Shown here piece by piece: positions 48,697 through 55,997 of a stretch of DNA of 64,000 bases. Source of the stretch: Blautia sp. OF03-15BH (GTDB lineage Bacteria > Bacillota > Clostridia > Lachnospirales > Lachnospiraceae); NCBI RefSeq assembly GCF_003463065.1, contig NZ_QSCM01000006.1, forward strand, positions 124,001 through 188,000. The letters run 5' to 3'. The translations under genes were made by a program, and so were the position numbers. Each line of letters begins with the position of its first letter. The first letter of the stretch is position 1. The notes under the pieces are model-generated. The model was not told where the DNA came from. It worked only from the letters and a program-made list of their open reading frames with translations, and searched no databases.

Positions 48697-49614
48697 ATGA
48701 AAAAAATTATCACACTTCTTTTAACCGCAACTTTAACAATGACTGCATTAGCAGGATGTTCAACATCCAGCAACAATGCTGACAACACTGCTTCTTCCAC
48801 CAGTGCAACTACACAGGAGACCGAATCGACAAAAACTGAACAGACCCAGACTGAAAAAGCTCTGGCATTGATAGATACTTTTGCAACTGGAGATACCGAT
48901 ATTGCTAAAGAATTACTTGCAGAAGATTATATTCAGCACAACCTTGCCTATGGTACTGGAAGAGACGCATTCATCAGTTCTGTCGAATACTTGGCTTCGG
49001 CAGATGAAAAAACCACTGTTGAAAACATCCGGGCATTTGAAGACGGTGACAAAGTATTTCTTCAGACTGTTTACAATTTTGCAGGTGCTGGCGAGCAGGT
49101 AGCATTCGACATTTTCAGATTTGACAACGAAGGAAAAATTGCTGAGCACTGGGATAACCTTGCTGCAAAGGCAGAGCCGAATCCATCAGGACATACACAG
49201 ATTGACGGAACTATGGAAGTAACCGATCTTGACAAAACTGAAGAAAATCGCAAACTCGTGGAAGATTTCCTTTATGATGTTATGCAAGGTAATAATTTAG
49301 ATAAAACACCAGACTATTTTGATGGTGACACATATATTCAGCATAACACCGGCATTGCTGATGGCGTATCTGGTCTGAATGAAGCACTTGCAGCACTTGC
49401 TGAACAGAATATTCAGATGATTTATACTACTACTCATCAGGTGCTTGCTCAGGGAAACTTTGTACTGGCAGTAAGTGAAGGTACCTTTGGTGATAAACCA
49501 ACTGCTTACTATGACCTTTGGAGAGTAGAAAACGGCAAGATTGCTGAGCATTGGGATGTAATGGAAACGATTGCCGATAAATCCACATGGCAGAACCCGA
49601 ATGGAAAATTCTAA
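48697..49614 (+). CDS. Lipoprotein with two SnoaL/NTF2-like domains
   Basis: A 305-residue paralogue of the previous protein, with a lipoprotein signal (MTALAGC, lipid Cys at about 21), a Thr/Ser/Glu-rich spacer (about 22-52), then the same two NTF2-like halves (QHNLAYGTGRDAF ... IAEHWDNLA; QHNTGIADGVSGL ... IAEHWDVMET). It is anchored outside the membrane. AAGGAGGA sets the ATG at 48697. The high identity between the two genes over the domains shows a recent tandem duplication. A terminator follows. Confidence 0.85.
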   Translation: MKKIITLLLTATLTMTALAGCSTSSNNADNTASSTSATTQETESTKTEQTQTEKALALIDTFATGDTDIAKELLAEDYIQHNLAYGTGRDAFISSVEYLASADEKTTVENIRAFEDGDKVFLQTVYNFAGAGEQVAFDIFRFDNEGKIAEHWDNLAAKAEPNPSGHTQIDGTMEVTDLDKTEENRKLVEDFLYDVMQGNNLDKTPDYFDGDTYIQHNTGIADGVSGLNEALAALAEQNIQMIYTTTHQVLAQGNFVLAVSEGTFGDKPTAYYDLWRVENGKIAEHWDVMETIADKSTWQNPNGKF

Positions 49615-49625
49615 TAAATTTTAAT

Positions 49626-49664
49626 AAAAGTCCTCCTTCAAAAATAGTAAGGGGGACTTTTATC
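49626..49664 (+). terminator. Terminator of the SnoaL-like pair
   Basis: AAAAGTCC-TCC and GGGGGACTTTT pair around a 14-nt loop and are followed by TATCAT. Confidence 0.7.
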
Positions 49665-49684
49665 ATATGTTTTTAACAGAAATA

Positions 49685-49921
49685 TTAAAGTTCAAGTGAA
49701 TCTTCTGCATCAACCCACATCTGTAAATTTCCATCAAGATATAATCTTGCATATTCCAGTGGTTCGTCAATAGCAAGTGCATTTAATGCACAGTCTGATC
49801 CAGGCGTGGTTTTTAAGTCCTTTTCAGCTTCCCAACAGTCAATGCGGAGCATATAGCCAACAGAGGTGTAAACATCAATACTGTTGCGCTTGGGATTGTA
49901 TTCTGCAAATATCGTTCTCAT
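49685..49921 (-). CDS. Small DUF6061-like protein
   Basis: A 78-residue soluble protein: MRTIFAEYNPKRNSIDVYTS, LRIDCWEAEKDLKTTPGSDC, LALDEPLEYARLYLDGNLQM-type phrases (here ALAIDEPLEYARLYLDG). I recall this as DUF6061, common in mobile elements of gut Clostridia, with moderate confidence. GGAGAGGC lies upstream of the ATG. The function is unknown. It is transcribed against its neighbours. Confidence 0.6.
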   Translation of the reverse strand: MRTIFAEYNPKRNSIDVYTSVGYMLRIDCWEAEKDLKTTPGSDCALNALAIDEPLEYARLYLDGNLQMWVDAEDSLEL

Positions 49922-50237
49922 CGTATCGCCTCTCCTTATCTTTCAATCAATCAATCATTCATTACAAAAATCAGAAGCATTTCAATCAGTTCACCATGTC
50001 ACTTTTATTTTGTGTTATACTGTTTTATATAATTTTTTTGCCCTTGTATTTTCCCTTATCAGAGTTCGTAAACACTGGTGGGACGATATAACACAAGGGA
50101 AACAATAAGGGAAAGCTCACCTGCGACAAATCCAGTGTTTTCAATGGTTTGCGGAGAATTTAATAACAAAATATAACAGTTATTAAATTTCTTAAAACAG
50201 GTGAAATCTCAATCGGAATTTATTAAGGAGGATATGG
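49922..50237. other. 316-bp gap with a dyad upstream of the S51 gene
   Basis: AT-rich DNA with a short CAAT-repeat (49945-49960), no recognisable gene, and the palindrome annotated at 50157. The phrases CCCTTGT/CCCTTAT at 50041-50060 return as ACAAGGG/ATAAGGG at 50092-50111, in crossed order, which could be a recombination junction. Confidence 0.4.
50157..50190. promoter_or_regulatory. Perfect 11-bp dyad upstream of the S51 peptidase
   Basis: AATTTAATAAC, 11-12 bp, GTTATTAAATT, ending about 48 bp before the gene. Likely an operator; no regulator is identified. Confidence 0.5.
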
Positions 50238-50840
50238 ATGAAACTGTTTTTATGTTCGCACTTTTCAAGTGTAGGAAGTTTGATAAAAGAAGAAATTGAT
50301 AACAAGAAAGTCGCATTTATTCCCACAGCTTCGCTGCGTGAAGGCTATACCGGTTATGTCGGCTCGGCTCGAAAGCTATTCAATAAACTGGGAGCAGCCG
50401 TAACTGAAATTGATATTTCAACGGAGGCTTATTTAACGATACAGTCTGTTTTTGAAGATGCGGATGTGATATATTTTACTGGTGGAAATTCTTTCTTCCT
50501 TATGGACCAGCTTCGTAAAACGGGAACGGATGAGCTATTGAAGAAGGAATTGGAAAAGGGAAAACTGATGATCGGTGAATCAGCAGGTGCGATTATATGC
50601 GCTCCAACTATCCAATATATTGAACAAATGGATGAAAAGCCGGAGGACTACTCACAAGAAGATGATGCAGGGCTTGATTTGATTGATTTCTATGTTCTTC
50701 CGCATTATCTTACAGCACCATTTAAGAAAGTTACCGAGAAAATAATGACTGAATTTTCGGATTTGAATCTATCCCCAATTAACAACCGTCAGGGAATTGT
50801 AATTGATGGTGAAGGTTCAAAGGTTATTTGCAAAGACTAA
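50238..50840 (+). CDS. S51-family (peptidase E-like) protein
   Basis: A 200-residue class I glutamine amidotransferase-like fold. The nucleophile Ser is in GESAGAIICAP (nucleophile elbow, about 115), with DVIYFTGGNSFFLMDQLRK and a His in YVLPHYL near residue 155, the S51 arrangement. Peptidase E members cleave Asp-X dipeptides; related proteins process cyanophycin or have unknown roles. TAAGGAGGA precedes the ATG. It is the first gene of a two-gene cargo with the ClbS-like protein. Confidence 0.88.
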   Translation: MKLFLCSHFSSVGSLIKEEIDNKKVAFIPTASLREGYTGYVGSARKLFNKLGAAVTEIDISTEAYLTIQSVFEDADVIYFTGGNSFFLMDQLRKTGTDELLKKELEKGKLMIGESAGAIICAPTIQYIEQMDEKPEDYSQEDDAGLDLIDFYVLPHYLTAPFKKVTEKIMTEFSDLNLSPINNRQGIVIDGEGSKVICKD

Positions 50841-50894
50841 TTTGAAAGTTCCAGTTTTTGAAACTGGAAAATCGGAAGCTGAGGAGATAGACTA

Positions 50895-51413
50895 TTGAGA
50901 ACATATGAGAATAAAGACGAACTTAAAAACGAGATAAATAAAAGCTTTGCAAAGTATATTTCAGAATTTAATGATATTCCGGAGCATTTAAAAGATAAGA
51001 GAATTGATGAGATCGATCGAACTCCGGCAGAAAATCTTGCTTATCAGGTTGGCTGGACAACTCTTGTTATTAAATGGGAATCAGACGAAAGAAAGGGTAT
51101 TCCTGTCAAAACTCCTTCGGATAATTTTAAGTGGAATCAGCTTGGCGAATTATATCAATGGTTCACAGATACATATGCTCAGCTGTCACTGCAAGAATTG
51201 AAAGACAGATTGAATGAGAATATCAACTCTATTTATGCAATGATTGATTCTCTGAGTGATGAAGAATTATTTAAACCACATATGAGAAAATGGGCTGACG
51301 AAGCAACTAAAACAGCTGTATGGGAAGTATACAAATTCATACATGTTAATACAGTTGCTCCGTTCGGAACCTTTAGAACCAAGATTAGAAAATGGAAAAA
51401 GATTGCACTATAA
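50895..51413 (+). CDS. ClbS/DfsB-family four-helix protein
   Basis: A 172-residue four-helix-bundle protein (RTYENKDELKNEINKSFAK, PAENLAYQVGWTTLVIKWE, the Trp-rich LYQWFTDTYAQL and VAPFGTFRTKIRKWKK). ClbS protects E. coli that make colibactin by opening its cyclopropane warhead; DfsB relatives are DinB-like. Here it may serve detoxification, but the substrate is unknown. Start TTG at 50895 after GAGGAGATAG. It lies 54 bp after the S51 gene and ends at a strong terminator. Confidence 0.85.
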   Translation: MRTYENKDELKNEINKSFAKYISEFNDIPEHLKDKRIDEIDRTPAENLAYQVGWTTLVIKWESDERKGIPVKTPSDNFKWNQLGELYQWFTDTYAQLSLQELKDRLNENINSIYAMIDSLSDEELFKPHMRKWADEATKTAVWEVYKFIHVNTVAPFGTFRTKIRKWKKIAL

Positions 51414-51433
51414 CTTCCAGTTTGATGAGTAAA

Positions 51434-51469
51434 AAATAGCGTGGGGCGCGTACTCCACGCTATTTTTTT
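51434..51469 (+). terminator. Terminator of the S51-ClbS pair
   Basis: AAATAGCGTGG and CCACGCTATTT pair around a 10-nt loop, followed by TTTT. Confidence 0.85.
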
Positions 51470-51564
51470 GTGTCTCTTGGTGTTCGTAAGAGTACACCTT
51501 TACAAACACGCAAAATAGCGTGTATTTTTATGTTCGAGAAAGTTGTTTTTGCATTCACAAGCAT

Positions 51565-51620
51565 ATTCGTAAAATATATTGATATTTACGAACGCTTTTG
51601 ATATAATACGAACATAAGGA
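51565..51620 (+). promoter_or_regulatory. Promoter/operator of the serine recombinase gene
   Basis: TATAAT near 51601 lies 36 bp before the ATG. A palindrome TTCGTAAA, 11 bp, TTTACGAA overlaps its upstream side, and TACGAAC repeats follow, as well as TTCGTAAG further up (51484). These look like binding sites for the recombinase itself or a repressor. Confidence 0.5.
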
Positions 51621-51637
51621 AATGGGAGGGCGCAAAC

Positions 51638-52246
51638 ATGAACAGCCGCACATACTATTATGCAAGAGTATCAAGTAAAGAGCAGAACCTTGACCGTCAG
51701 ATAGCAGCTTTCAAGGCTCTTGGAGCAGATGAAAGAGATATTATCACAGATAAGGAAAGCGGAAAAGATTTAGACAGAAAAGGTTATCAAGCATTAAAAA
51801 ATGCCATGCTGCGCCGCGGTGATACACTTGTTGTAAAATCTCTTGACAGATTGAGCAGAAACAAAAGCGACATTCACAACGAATTGCAGTATTTCAAAGA
51901 CAACGGCATTCGTTTGAAAGTGATTGACTTGCCAACTACTATGATGGACTTACCAGAGGGGCAAGAGTGGGTTTTTGAGATGGTAAACAATATTCTGATT
52001 GAAGTATTAGGAACAATCGCAGAACAAGAACGCACAACAATTAAACAGCGTCAAGCAGAGGGGATTGCAGCAGCCAAACAGAATGGAAAACGTCTTGGAC
52101 GTCCCGCACTCACATTTCCCGAAAACTGGAATGAAGTCTATTCCTCTTGGAAAGCGGGAGAGATTACTGCAAAGACCGCAATGGAACAGACAAATACCAA
52201 AAGAACAAGCTTTTATAAGCTTGTAAACATGATTGAAAACAATTAA
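51638..52246 (+). CDS. Serine recombinase (resolvase/invertase type)
   Basis: A 202-residue small serine recombinase: catalytic Ser in YYYARVSSKEQNLDRQ (near residue 10), the Arg residues of SLDRLSRNKSDI, the E-helix region ending TIAEQERTTIKQRQAEG, and a C-terminal helix-turn-helix (about 160-200, WKAGEITAKTAMEQTNTKRT). Full length for Tn3-resolvase/Gin-like enzymes, so it should be active. It lies at the right end of the integrated element. GGGAGGGCG precedes the ATG. It may resolve or invert DNA in the element, or control it. Confidence 0.93.
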   Translation: MNSRTYYYARVSSKEQNLDRQIAAFKALGADERDIITDKESGKDLDRKGYQALKNAMLRRGDTLVVKSLDRLSRNKSDIHNELQYFKDNGIRLKVIDLPTTMMDLPEGQEWVFEMVNNILIEVLGTIAEQERTTIKQRQAEGIAAAKQNGKRLGRPALTFPENWNEVYSSWKAGEITAKTAMEQTNTKRTSFYKLVNMIENN

Positions 52247-52251
52247 ATTTC

Positions 52252-52289
52252 GGGACACATTTTTTAAGGACACATTTTCTTACTTTTGG
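52252..52289. repeat. Sub-terminal inverted repeat, right
   Basis: GGGACACATTTTTTAAGG to TTACTTTTGG; matches the reverse complement of 45618-45653. Confidence 0.6.
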
Positions 52290-52352
52290 ACTTTTCAAAA
52301 GGCAGTGGGACACGCAAGGGACACAGGAAATATAAAAAATCAGCAGAAACAG

Positions 52353-52390
52353 TAAAAAAGAGAGAACAGATTTCTCTATCCTCTCTTTGT
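52353..52390 (-). terminator. Present terminator of rubrerythrin (element-supplied)
   Basis: On the minus strand AGAGAG and CTCTCT pair, followed by TTTTTT. Since it lies inside the element, it has replaced the original one at 45389. Confidence 0.65.
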
Positions 52391-52411
52391 AAAAATCCTT
52401 ATTTTATGCGG

Positions 52412-52490
52412 CTTTTGGATTAGCCGAAATATCTCTTAAGAAGACCAGCGAATGCTTTTCCGTGTCTAGCCTCGTCTCTTGCCATCTCAT
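52412..52490 (-). repeat. Right attachment copy within the intact rubrerythrin gene
   Basis: The 79-bp counterpart of 45458-45536, containing the last 22 codons and stop of rubrerythrin. Confidence 0.9.
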
Positions 52491-52962
52491 GCACGGTGTC
52501 ATGGATCGCATCCAGGTTAGCTGCTTTTGCACGTTTTGCCAGATCGGTTTTACCAGCGGTAGCACCGTTCTCAGCCTCTACACGCATCTGAAGGTTTTTC
52601 TTGGTGCTGTCGGTTACGACTTCGCCCAGGAGCTCTGCGAATTTAGCAGCGTGCTCAGCCTCTTCGTAAGCGGCTTTCTCATAGTACATGCCAACTTCCG
52701 GATAACCTTCTCTGTGAGCAACTCTTGCCATAGCCAGGTACATACCAACCTCAGAGCACTCGCCCTGGAAGTTAGCACGAAGATCCTCGATGATATCTTC
52801 CGGAACACCTTTGGCAACGCCAACTACATGCTCAGCAGCCCAGCTCATGGTCTCGTCCTGTTTGATGAACTTCTCAGCCGGTGCTTTACATACCGGACAG
52901 ACAGCCGGAGCGGCCTCACCTTCATAAACATATCCACATACACTACATACCCATTTAGCCAT
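52420..52962 (-). CDS. rbr: Reverse rubrerythrin (rubredoxin domain first)
   Basis: A 180-residue protein: N-terminal rubredoxin domain with two CxxC pairs (CSVCGY and CPVCKA, residues 6-30) and a ferritin-like diiron four-helix domain (about 40-180) with Glu and His ligands in NFQGECSEVGMYLAMARVAHREG, YEEAEHAAKFAE and ARDEARHGKAFAGLL. The domain order is inverse to classical rubrerythrin, as in the reverse rubrerythrins of Clostridium that reduce hydrogen peroxide and oxygen. A Fur-type palindrome at 53058 and perR directly upstream point to PerR control. Its last codons are the attachment site of the element. Confidence 0.95.
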   Translation of the reverse strand: MAKWVCSVCGYVYEGEAAPAVCPVCKAPAEKFIKQDETMSWAAEHVVGVAKGVPEDIIEDLRANFQGECSEVGMYLAMARVAHREGYPEVGMYYEKAAYEEAEHAAKFAELLGEVVTDSTKKNLQMRVEAENGATAGKTDLAKRAKAANLDAIHDTVHEMARDEARHGKAFAGLLKRYFG

Positions 52963-53057
52963 AATTGTAATCTCCTTTTCTTTTATATGATATTTTTCAG
53001 ATTCAGATATTCTCGGTGCCTGAAAGCCCTGTGCTGTCAGGCTCGTTTTGTAATCAA

Positions 53058-53076
53058 ATCAGTAATGATTACTGAT
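53058..53076. promoter_or_regulatory. PerR/Fur-type box upstream of rubrerythrin
   Basis: ATCAGTAATGATTACTGAT, a 9-1-9 perfect palindrome, about 95 bp before the rbr ATG and just after perR. A similar site lies before perR (53642). Confidence 0.78.
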
Positions 53077-53155
53077 ATTAAAATAGCACAATTTTTTTGG
53101 TTCGTCAATAGTTTTTTGAAAAAAGTTGAGAATCTTTTTCTGTTGTAAAGACGCA

Positions 53156-53545
53156 TCAGCTCTTCTCAATGCAGTCTCCGCAGATTCCGTAGAAATGTGT
53201 CACATAGTTCTGGATCTGACCGGTACAGCATTTCTGAGCCTTTTCCATAATTTCATCGATATTCGGCATATCCAGATCCATGACACGGTGACATCTGGTA
53301 CAGATGAAATGGTGATGCCGGTTGGTATTGCCGTCAAAACGGTCAGCCCCTCCGTCTGTGGTGATCTTCATGATCTCACCAAGGTCTGACAGAAGAGACA
53401 GATTTCGGTAGACCGTTCCCAGACTGATGTTTGGAAATTCCTGCCGGATATTCATATAGATGGTATCGGCAGTGGGATGATCTGTCCGGGTTGCCAGAAA
53501 GGCTTTGATGGATTCTCTTTGTTTGCTTCTTTTCAGGTTTGCCAT
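53156..53545 (-). CDS. perR: Fur-family regulator, PerR type
   Basis: A 129-residue regulator: winged helix (residues 1-80, KRSKQRESIKAFLATRTDHP, ISLGTVYRNLSLLSDLGEI), then the dimer and metal part with HHHFICTRCHRVMDLD and YGICGDCIEKS: two CxxC pairs for structural zinc plus His residues for the sensing metal. With rubrerythrin next door it should be the peroxide sensor PerR. Its own promoter carries a near-identical palindrome (53642-53660), so it is likely autoregulated. Confidence 0.9.
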   Translation of the reverse strand: MANLKRSKQRESIKAFLATRTDHPTADTIYMNIRQEFPNISLGTVYRNLSLLSDLGEIMKITTDGGADRFDGNTNRHHHFICTRCHRVMDLDMPNIDEIMEKAQKCCTGQIQNYVTHFYGICGDCIEKS

Positions 53546-53641
53546 ATATTTTCTCCTTCCGTAAAATTACCTTCCCAACGCAGAGGCTTTTATAATATAG
53601 AAGAAAACGGTTTGTTTCTGGAGGGAGGTTCTATATATAAG

Positions 53642-53660
53642 AACAGTAATGATTACTAAT
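53642..53660. promoter_or_regulatory. PerR/Fur-type box upstream of perR
   Basis: AACAGTAATGATTACTAAT shares the CAGTAATGATTACT core with the site at 53058. Confidence 0.72.
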
Positions 53661-53723
53661 ATAAATATAATATATCGGATCTTATCGTTTGTCAACTGAT
53701 TTATGATTCACAAAATTTTTACT

Positions 53724-53780
53724 GCAGATAAGCATTCCCCCGCTTCAAGTGCGCGGAGTACTAAGCGGCGGGTGAGGGGG
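53724..53780 (+). repeat. Dispersed hairpin repeat, copy 2
   Basis: Matches 5293-5350 at about 88%. The inner stem GTGC/GTAC replaces GTGC/GCAC, keeping pairing through a G-U. It lies immediately before the thioredoxin reductase fragment. Confidence 0.8.
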
Positions 53781-53787
53781 GACGGAC

Positions 53788-54015
53788 ATGGAAGTGATCC
53801 GGGATTTCGAGGTGACCGGGATCCTTGGAGAAGATCAGGTGGAAACGGACGGATTCGGATATGTTAAGGCAGGGGAAGATTGTGTAACAAATCTGCCGGG
53901 TGTTTTTGCGGCAGGTGATCTCCGGACCAAACCTGTGAAACAGATTGTAACTGCTGTGGCAGACGGGGCGGATGCCATAAATTCCGCGCAGGATTATCTT
54001 ACGGAAAATGCATAA
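53788..54015 (+). pseudogene. trxB: C-terminal fragment of thioredoxin reductase
   Basis: 75 residues matching the last quarter of TrxB-like flavoproteins: an FEVTGILGEDQVETDG linker and TNLPGVFAAGDLRTKPVKQIVTAVADGADA, the C-terminal FAD-binding motif (GxFAAGD) with the family's KQIVTA tail. The NADPH-binding part and the CxxC are missing, so it cannot work. The start of the fragment coincides with the end of the hairpin repeat, suggesting a deletion or recombination there. Confidence 0.85.
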
Positions 54016-54040
54016 GAAATGAAAAAGATATGAATTGCTG

Positions 54041-54069
54041 TTGACAAACAAGGCTGAATTTGTTATGAT
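54041..54069 (+). promoter_or_regulatory. Promoter of the NlpC/P60 gene
   Basis: TTGACA at 54041, 17-bp spacer, TATGAT at 54064. A strong sigma-A type promoter, about 100 bp before the start. Confidence 0.85.
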
Positions 54070-54168
54070 ACCCCTAGTAAAATTAACAATTATGTAACAA
54101 ATCAGTTAAAAACCGGAAATCTTTTTGGGAAAGTCCGGTGGAGACTGATACGGAGGGTGATATCTATA

Positions 54169-55935
54169 ATGAAAAGAAGCGTGTTAATGAAACTGACGGC
54201 CTGCTGTATGACCGGCGCAATGGTTCTTGGAAGTACTGGGGTGGTGACTATGGCTTCCGGACTGGATTCTGCACTGGCCGGTATGGGAGCAGAGATTACA
54301 GAGAGTCAGCAGACGAAAGAAGTTGTAAAGGTGGCACCAAGCGGTTATGATACCGTGGCCATCGCACAGGTAGATGAGTATGTAAATATCCGTGACGCAG
54401 CCAGCACAGAGAGCGGCAATGTTGTCGGAAAACTTTATAATAACTGTAAGGCAGAGATCCTTGGTAAGACCGATGATGGCTGGTACCTTATCAAATCCGG
54501 AGACGTGACCGGATATGTGAGCTCTGATTATTTTGTGACAGGAAGTCAGGCTGAGGAGCTGGCAAAGGAAGTCGGTACCGATATGGCTACTGTAAAGGAG
54601 GGAACCCAGACTCTGATGGTTCGTTCTTCTGCAGACAGCAATTCCGAGGCGATCTCCATGGTCGGTGATTCTGAGAAGCTGAGAGTCCTGGAGGATAACG
54701 GTGACTGGGTAAAGGTTGCAGTAGATGATGATGTGGAAGGTTATGTTTCCAAAGAATATGTAGACTGCGATACCGAGTTTGTGGAAGCAGAGTCTGTAGA
54801 GCAGGCAGAGGCCAGAAAAGCAGCTGTTCAGGCAGCTCTTGATAAAGCAACCCAGATGCAGGAAGCAGCTTATGCGGCAATGAATGCAGCCGATGGAAAT
54901 GAAGCAGCTTATGCTGCAGATCAGGCAAATGCAGCACTGGCAGAGGCCAAGATGCTTGCCGGTGAGCAGGAATATGATTACGAATTACAGGATCTGACAG
55001 ACCAGATCGCATATGTGGCACAGGATACTTCTGTAGCATCTGTATGGGCACAGGAAGCCCAGGCAGAGGAAGAACGTATCGCAGCCGAAGAAGCAGCGCG
55101 TGCAGCAGCAGAGGCGCAGGCGGCAGCGGAAGCGCAGGCAGCGGCAGATGCACAGGCAGCAGCAGAGGCAGCAGCAGCTTCTCAGGCAAGTGCAGCCAGC
55201 CAGGAGCAGGATGCACAGCAGAAGGAGCAGGAAGCAGCTGACGCATGGCAGGCAGCAGTAGATGCACAGAATCAGGCAGATCAGAACTGGACAGAGGAGG
55301 CCCAGGCAGAGGCTGATGCGGCAGCAGCGGCAGCCATGGAAGCAGCGGCAGCAGCAGAAGCAGCACGCCAGCAGGCAGAGGCGGAAGCGGCAGCAGCGGC
55401 AGAGGCAGAGGCAGCAGCGAAAGCAGAGCAGGAAGCCCAGCAGAATCAGCAGGATAATAACTATGATGACGGTTCCAACAACAGCAGTTCCAGTGACAGC
55501 AGCTCCAGTGACAGCAGTTCTTCCGACAGCAGTTCTTCTTCCGACAGCAGCAGTTCCGGAAGCAGCTCCAGTTCTTCCAGCATCCGTCAGAGCGTTGTAA
55601 GCTATGCACTTCAGTTTGTAGGAAATCCGTATGTATACGGCGGCACCAGCCTGACCAATGGAGCAGACTGTTCCGGTTTTGTATTATCTGTAATGGCAAA
55701 CTTTGGCGTAAGCCTTCCCCGTACCGCAGCATCTCAGTCTACGGTAGGTACTCCGGTAAGTCTGGATTCCATCCAGCCCGGTGACCTTCTCTTCTATCAG
55801 GGAAGCGGCGGAATCGGTCATGTAACCATGTATATCGGTAACGGTCAGGTGGTACATGCCAGCAATCCGAGCACAGGAATCACGGTATCCAGTATCAATT
55901 ACCGGACACCCTGCTGTGCAAGAAGTTTCTTCTAA
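54169..55935 (+). CDS. Secreted NlpC/P60 cell-wall hydrolase with SH3 domains and coiled coil
   Basis: A 588-residue protein: signal peptide (residues 1-28), two bacterial SH3 domains (about 60-120 and 140-205; DEYVNIRDAASTESGNVVG, GTQTLMVRSSADSNSEAI), an Ala/Glu/Gln-rich coiled coil (about 210-430), a Ser-rich linker (about 440-478) and a C-terminal NlpC/P60 domain (about 480-585). The catalytic Cys is in GADCSGFVLSVM, the His in GIGHVTMYIG, followed by a polar residue in VVHAS. These enzymes cut peptide stems (D-Glu-diamino acid). ATG 54169 is preceded by GGAGGG at 11 bp. The alanine stretch is repetitive in DNA (GCAGCAG). Similar to daughter-cell-separation hydrolases. Confidence 0.92.
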   Translation: MKRSVLMKLTACCMTGAMVLGSTGVVTMASGLDSALAGMGAEITESQQTKEVVKVAPSGYDTVAIAQVDEYVNIRDAASTESGNVVGKLYNNCKAEILGKTDDGWYLIKSGDVTGYVSSDYFVTGSQAEELAKEVGTDMATVKEGTQTLMVRSSADSNSEAISMVGDSEKLRVLEDNGDWVKVAVDDDVEGYVSKEYVDCDTEFVEAESVEQAEARKAAVQAALDKATQMQEAAYAAMNAADGNEAAYAADQANAALAEAKMLAGEQEYDYELQDLTDQIAYVAQDTSVASVWAQEAQAEEERIAAEEAARAAAEAQAAAEAQAAADAQAAAEAAAASQASAASQEQDAQQKEQEAADAWQAAVDAQNQADQNWTEEAQAEADAAAAAAMEAAAAAEAARQQAEAEAAAAAEAEAAAKAEQEAQQNQQDNNYDDGSNNSSSSDSSSSDSSSSDSSSSSDSSSSGSSSSSSSIRQSVVSYALQFVGNPYVYGGTSLTNGADCSGFVLSVMANFGVSLPRTAASQSTVGTPVSLDSIQPGDLLFYQGSGGIGHVTMYIGNGQVVHASNPSTGITVSSINYRTPCCARSFF

Positions 55936-55952
55936 ATATATAAGCACCCCCC

Positions 55953-55994
55953 AGAAGCCCATTTCCTTATCACCCGGAAATGGGCTTCTTTTAT
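55953..55994 (+). terminator. Terminator of the NlpC/P60 gene
   Basis: AGAAGCCCATTTCC and GGAAATGGGCTTCT: a perfect 14-bp stem followed by TTTATG. Confidence 0.88.
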
Positions 55995-55997
55995 GCG

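Larger units (their letters stand above)
45458..52490. mobile_element. Integrated element of about 6.95 kb in the rubrerythrin 3' end
   Basis: Bounded by 79-bp direct repeats (72 of 79 identical, with 29 bp perfect) that are the 3' end of the rubrerythrin gene. The left end carries a tyrosine integrase facing inward; the right end a serine recombinase. Imperfect inverted repeats of about 35 bp (45618-45653 and 52252-52289) lie inside the ends. Cargo is AT-richer than the surroundings. The integrase is now truncated, so the element is probably fixed unless the serine recombinase or a partner acts. Confidence 0.82.

Noticed and set aside
54587..55732. 381-codon Leu/Pro-rich minus frame
   Set aside because: Product of the repetitive Ala/Glu/Gln codons of the NlpC/P60 gene read in antisense.
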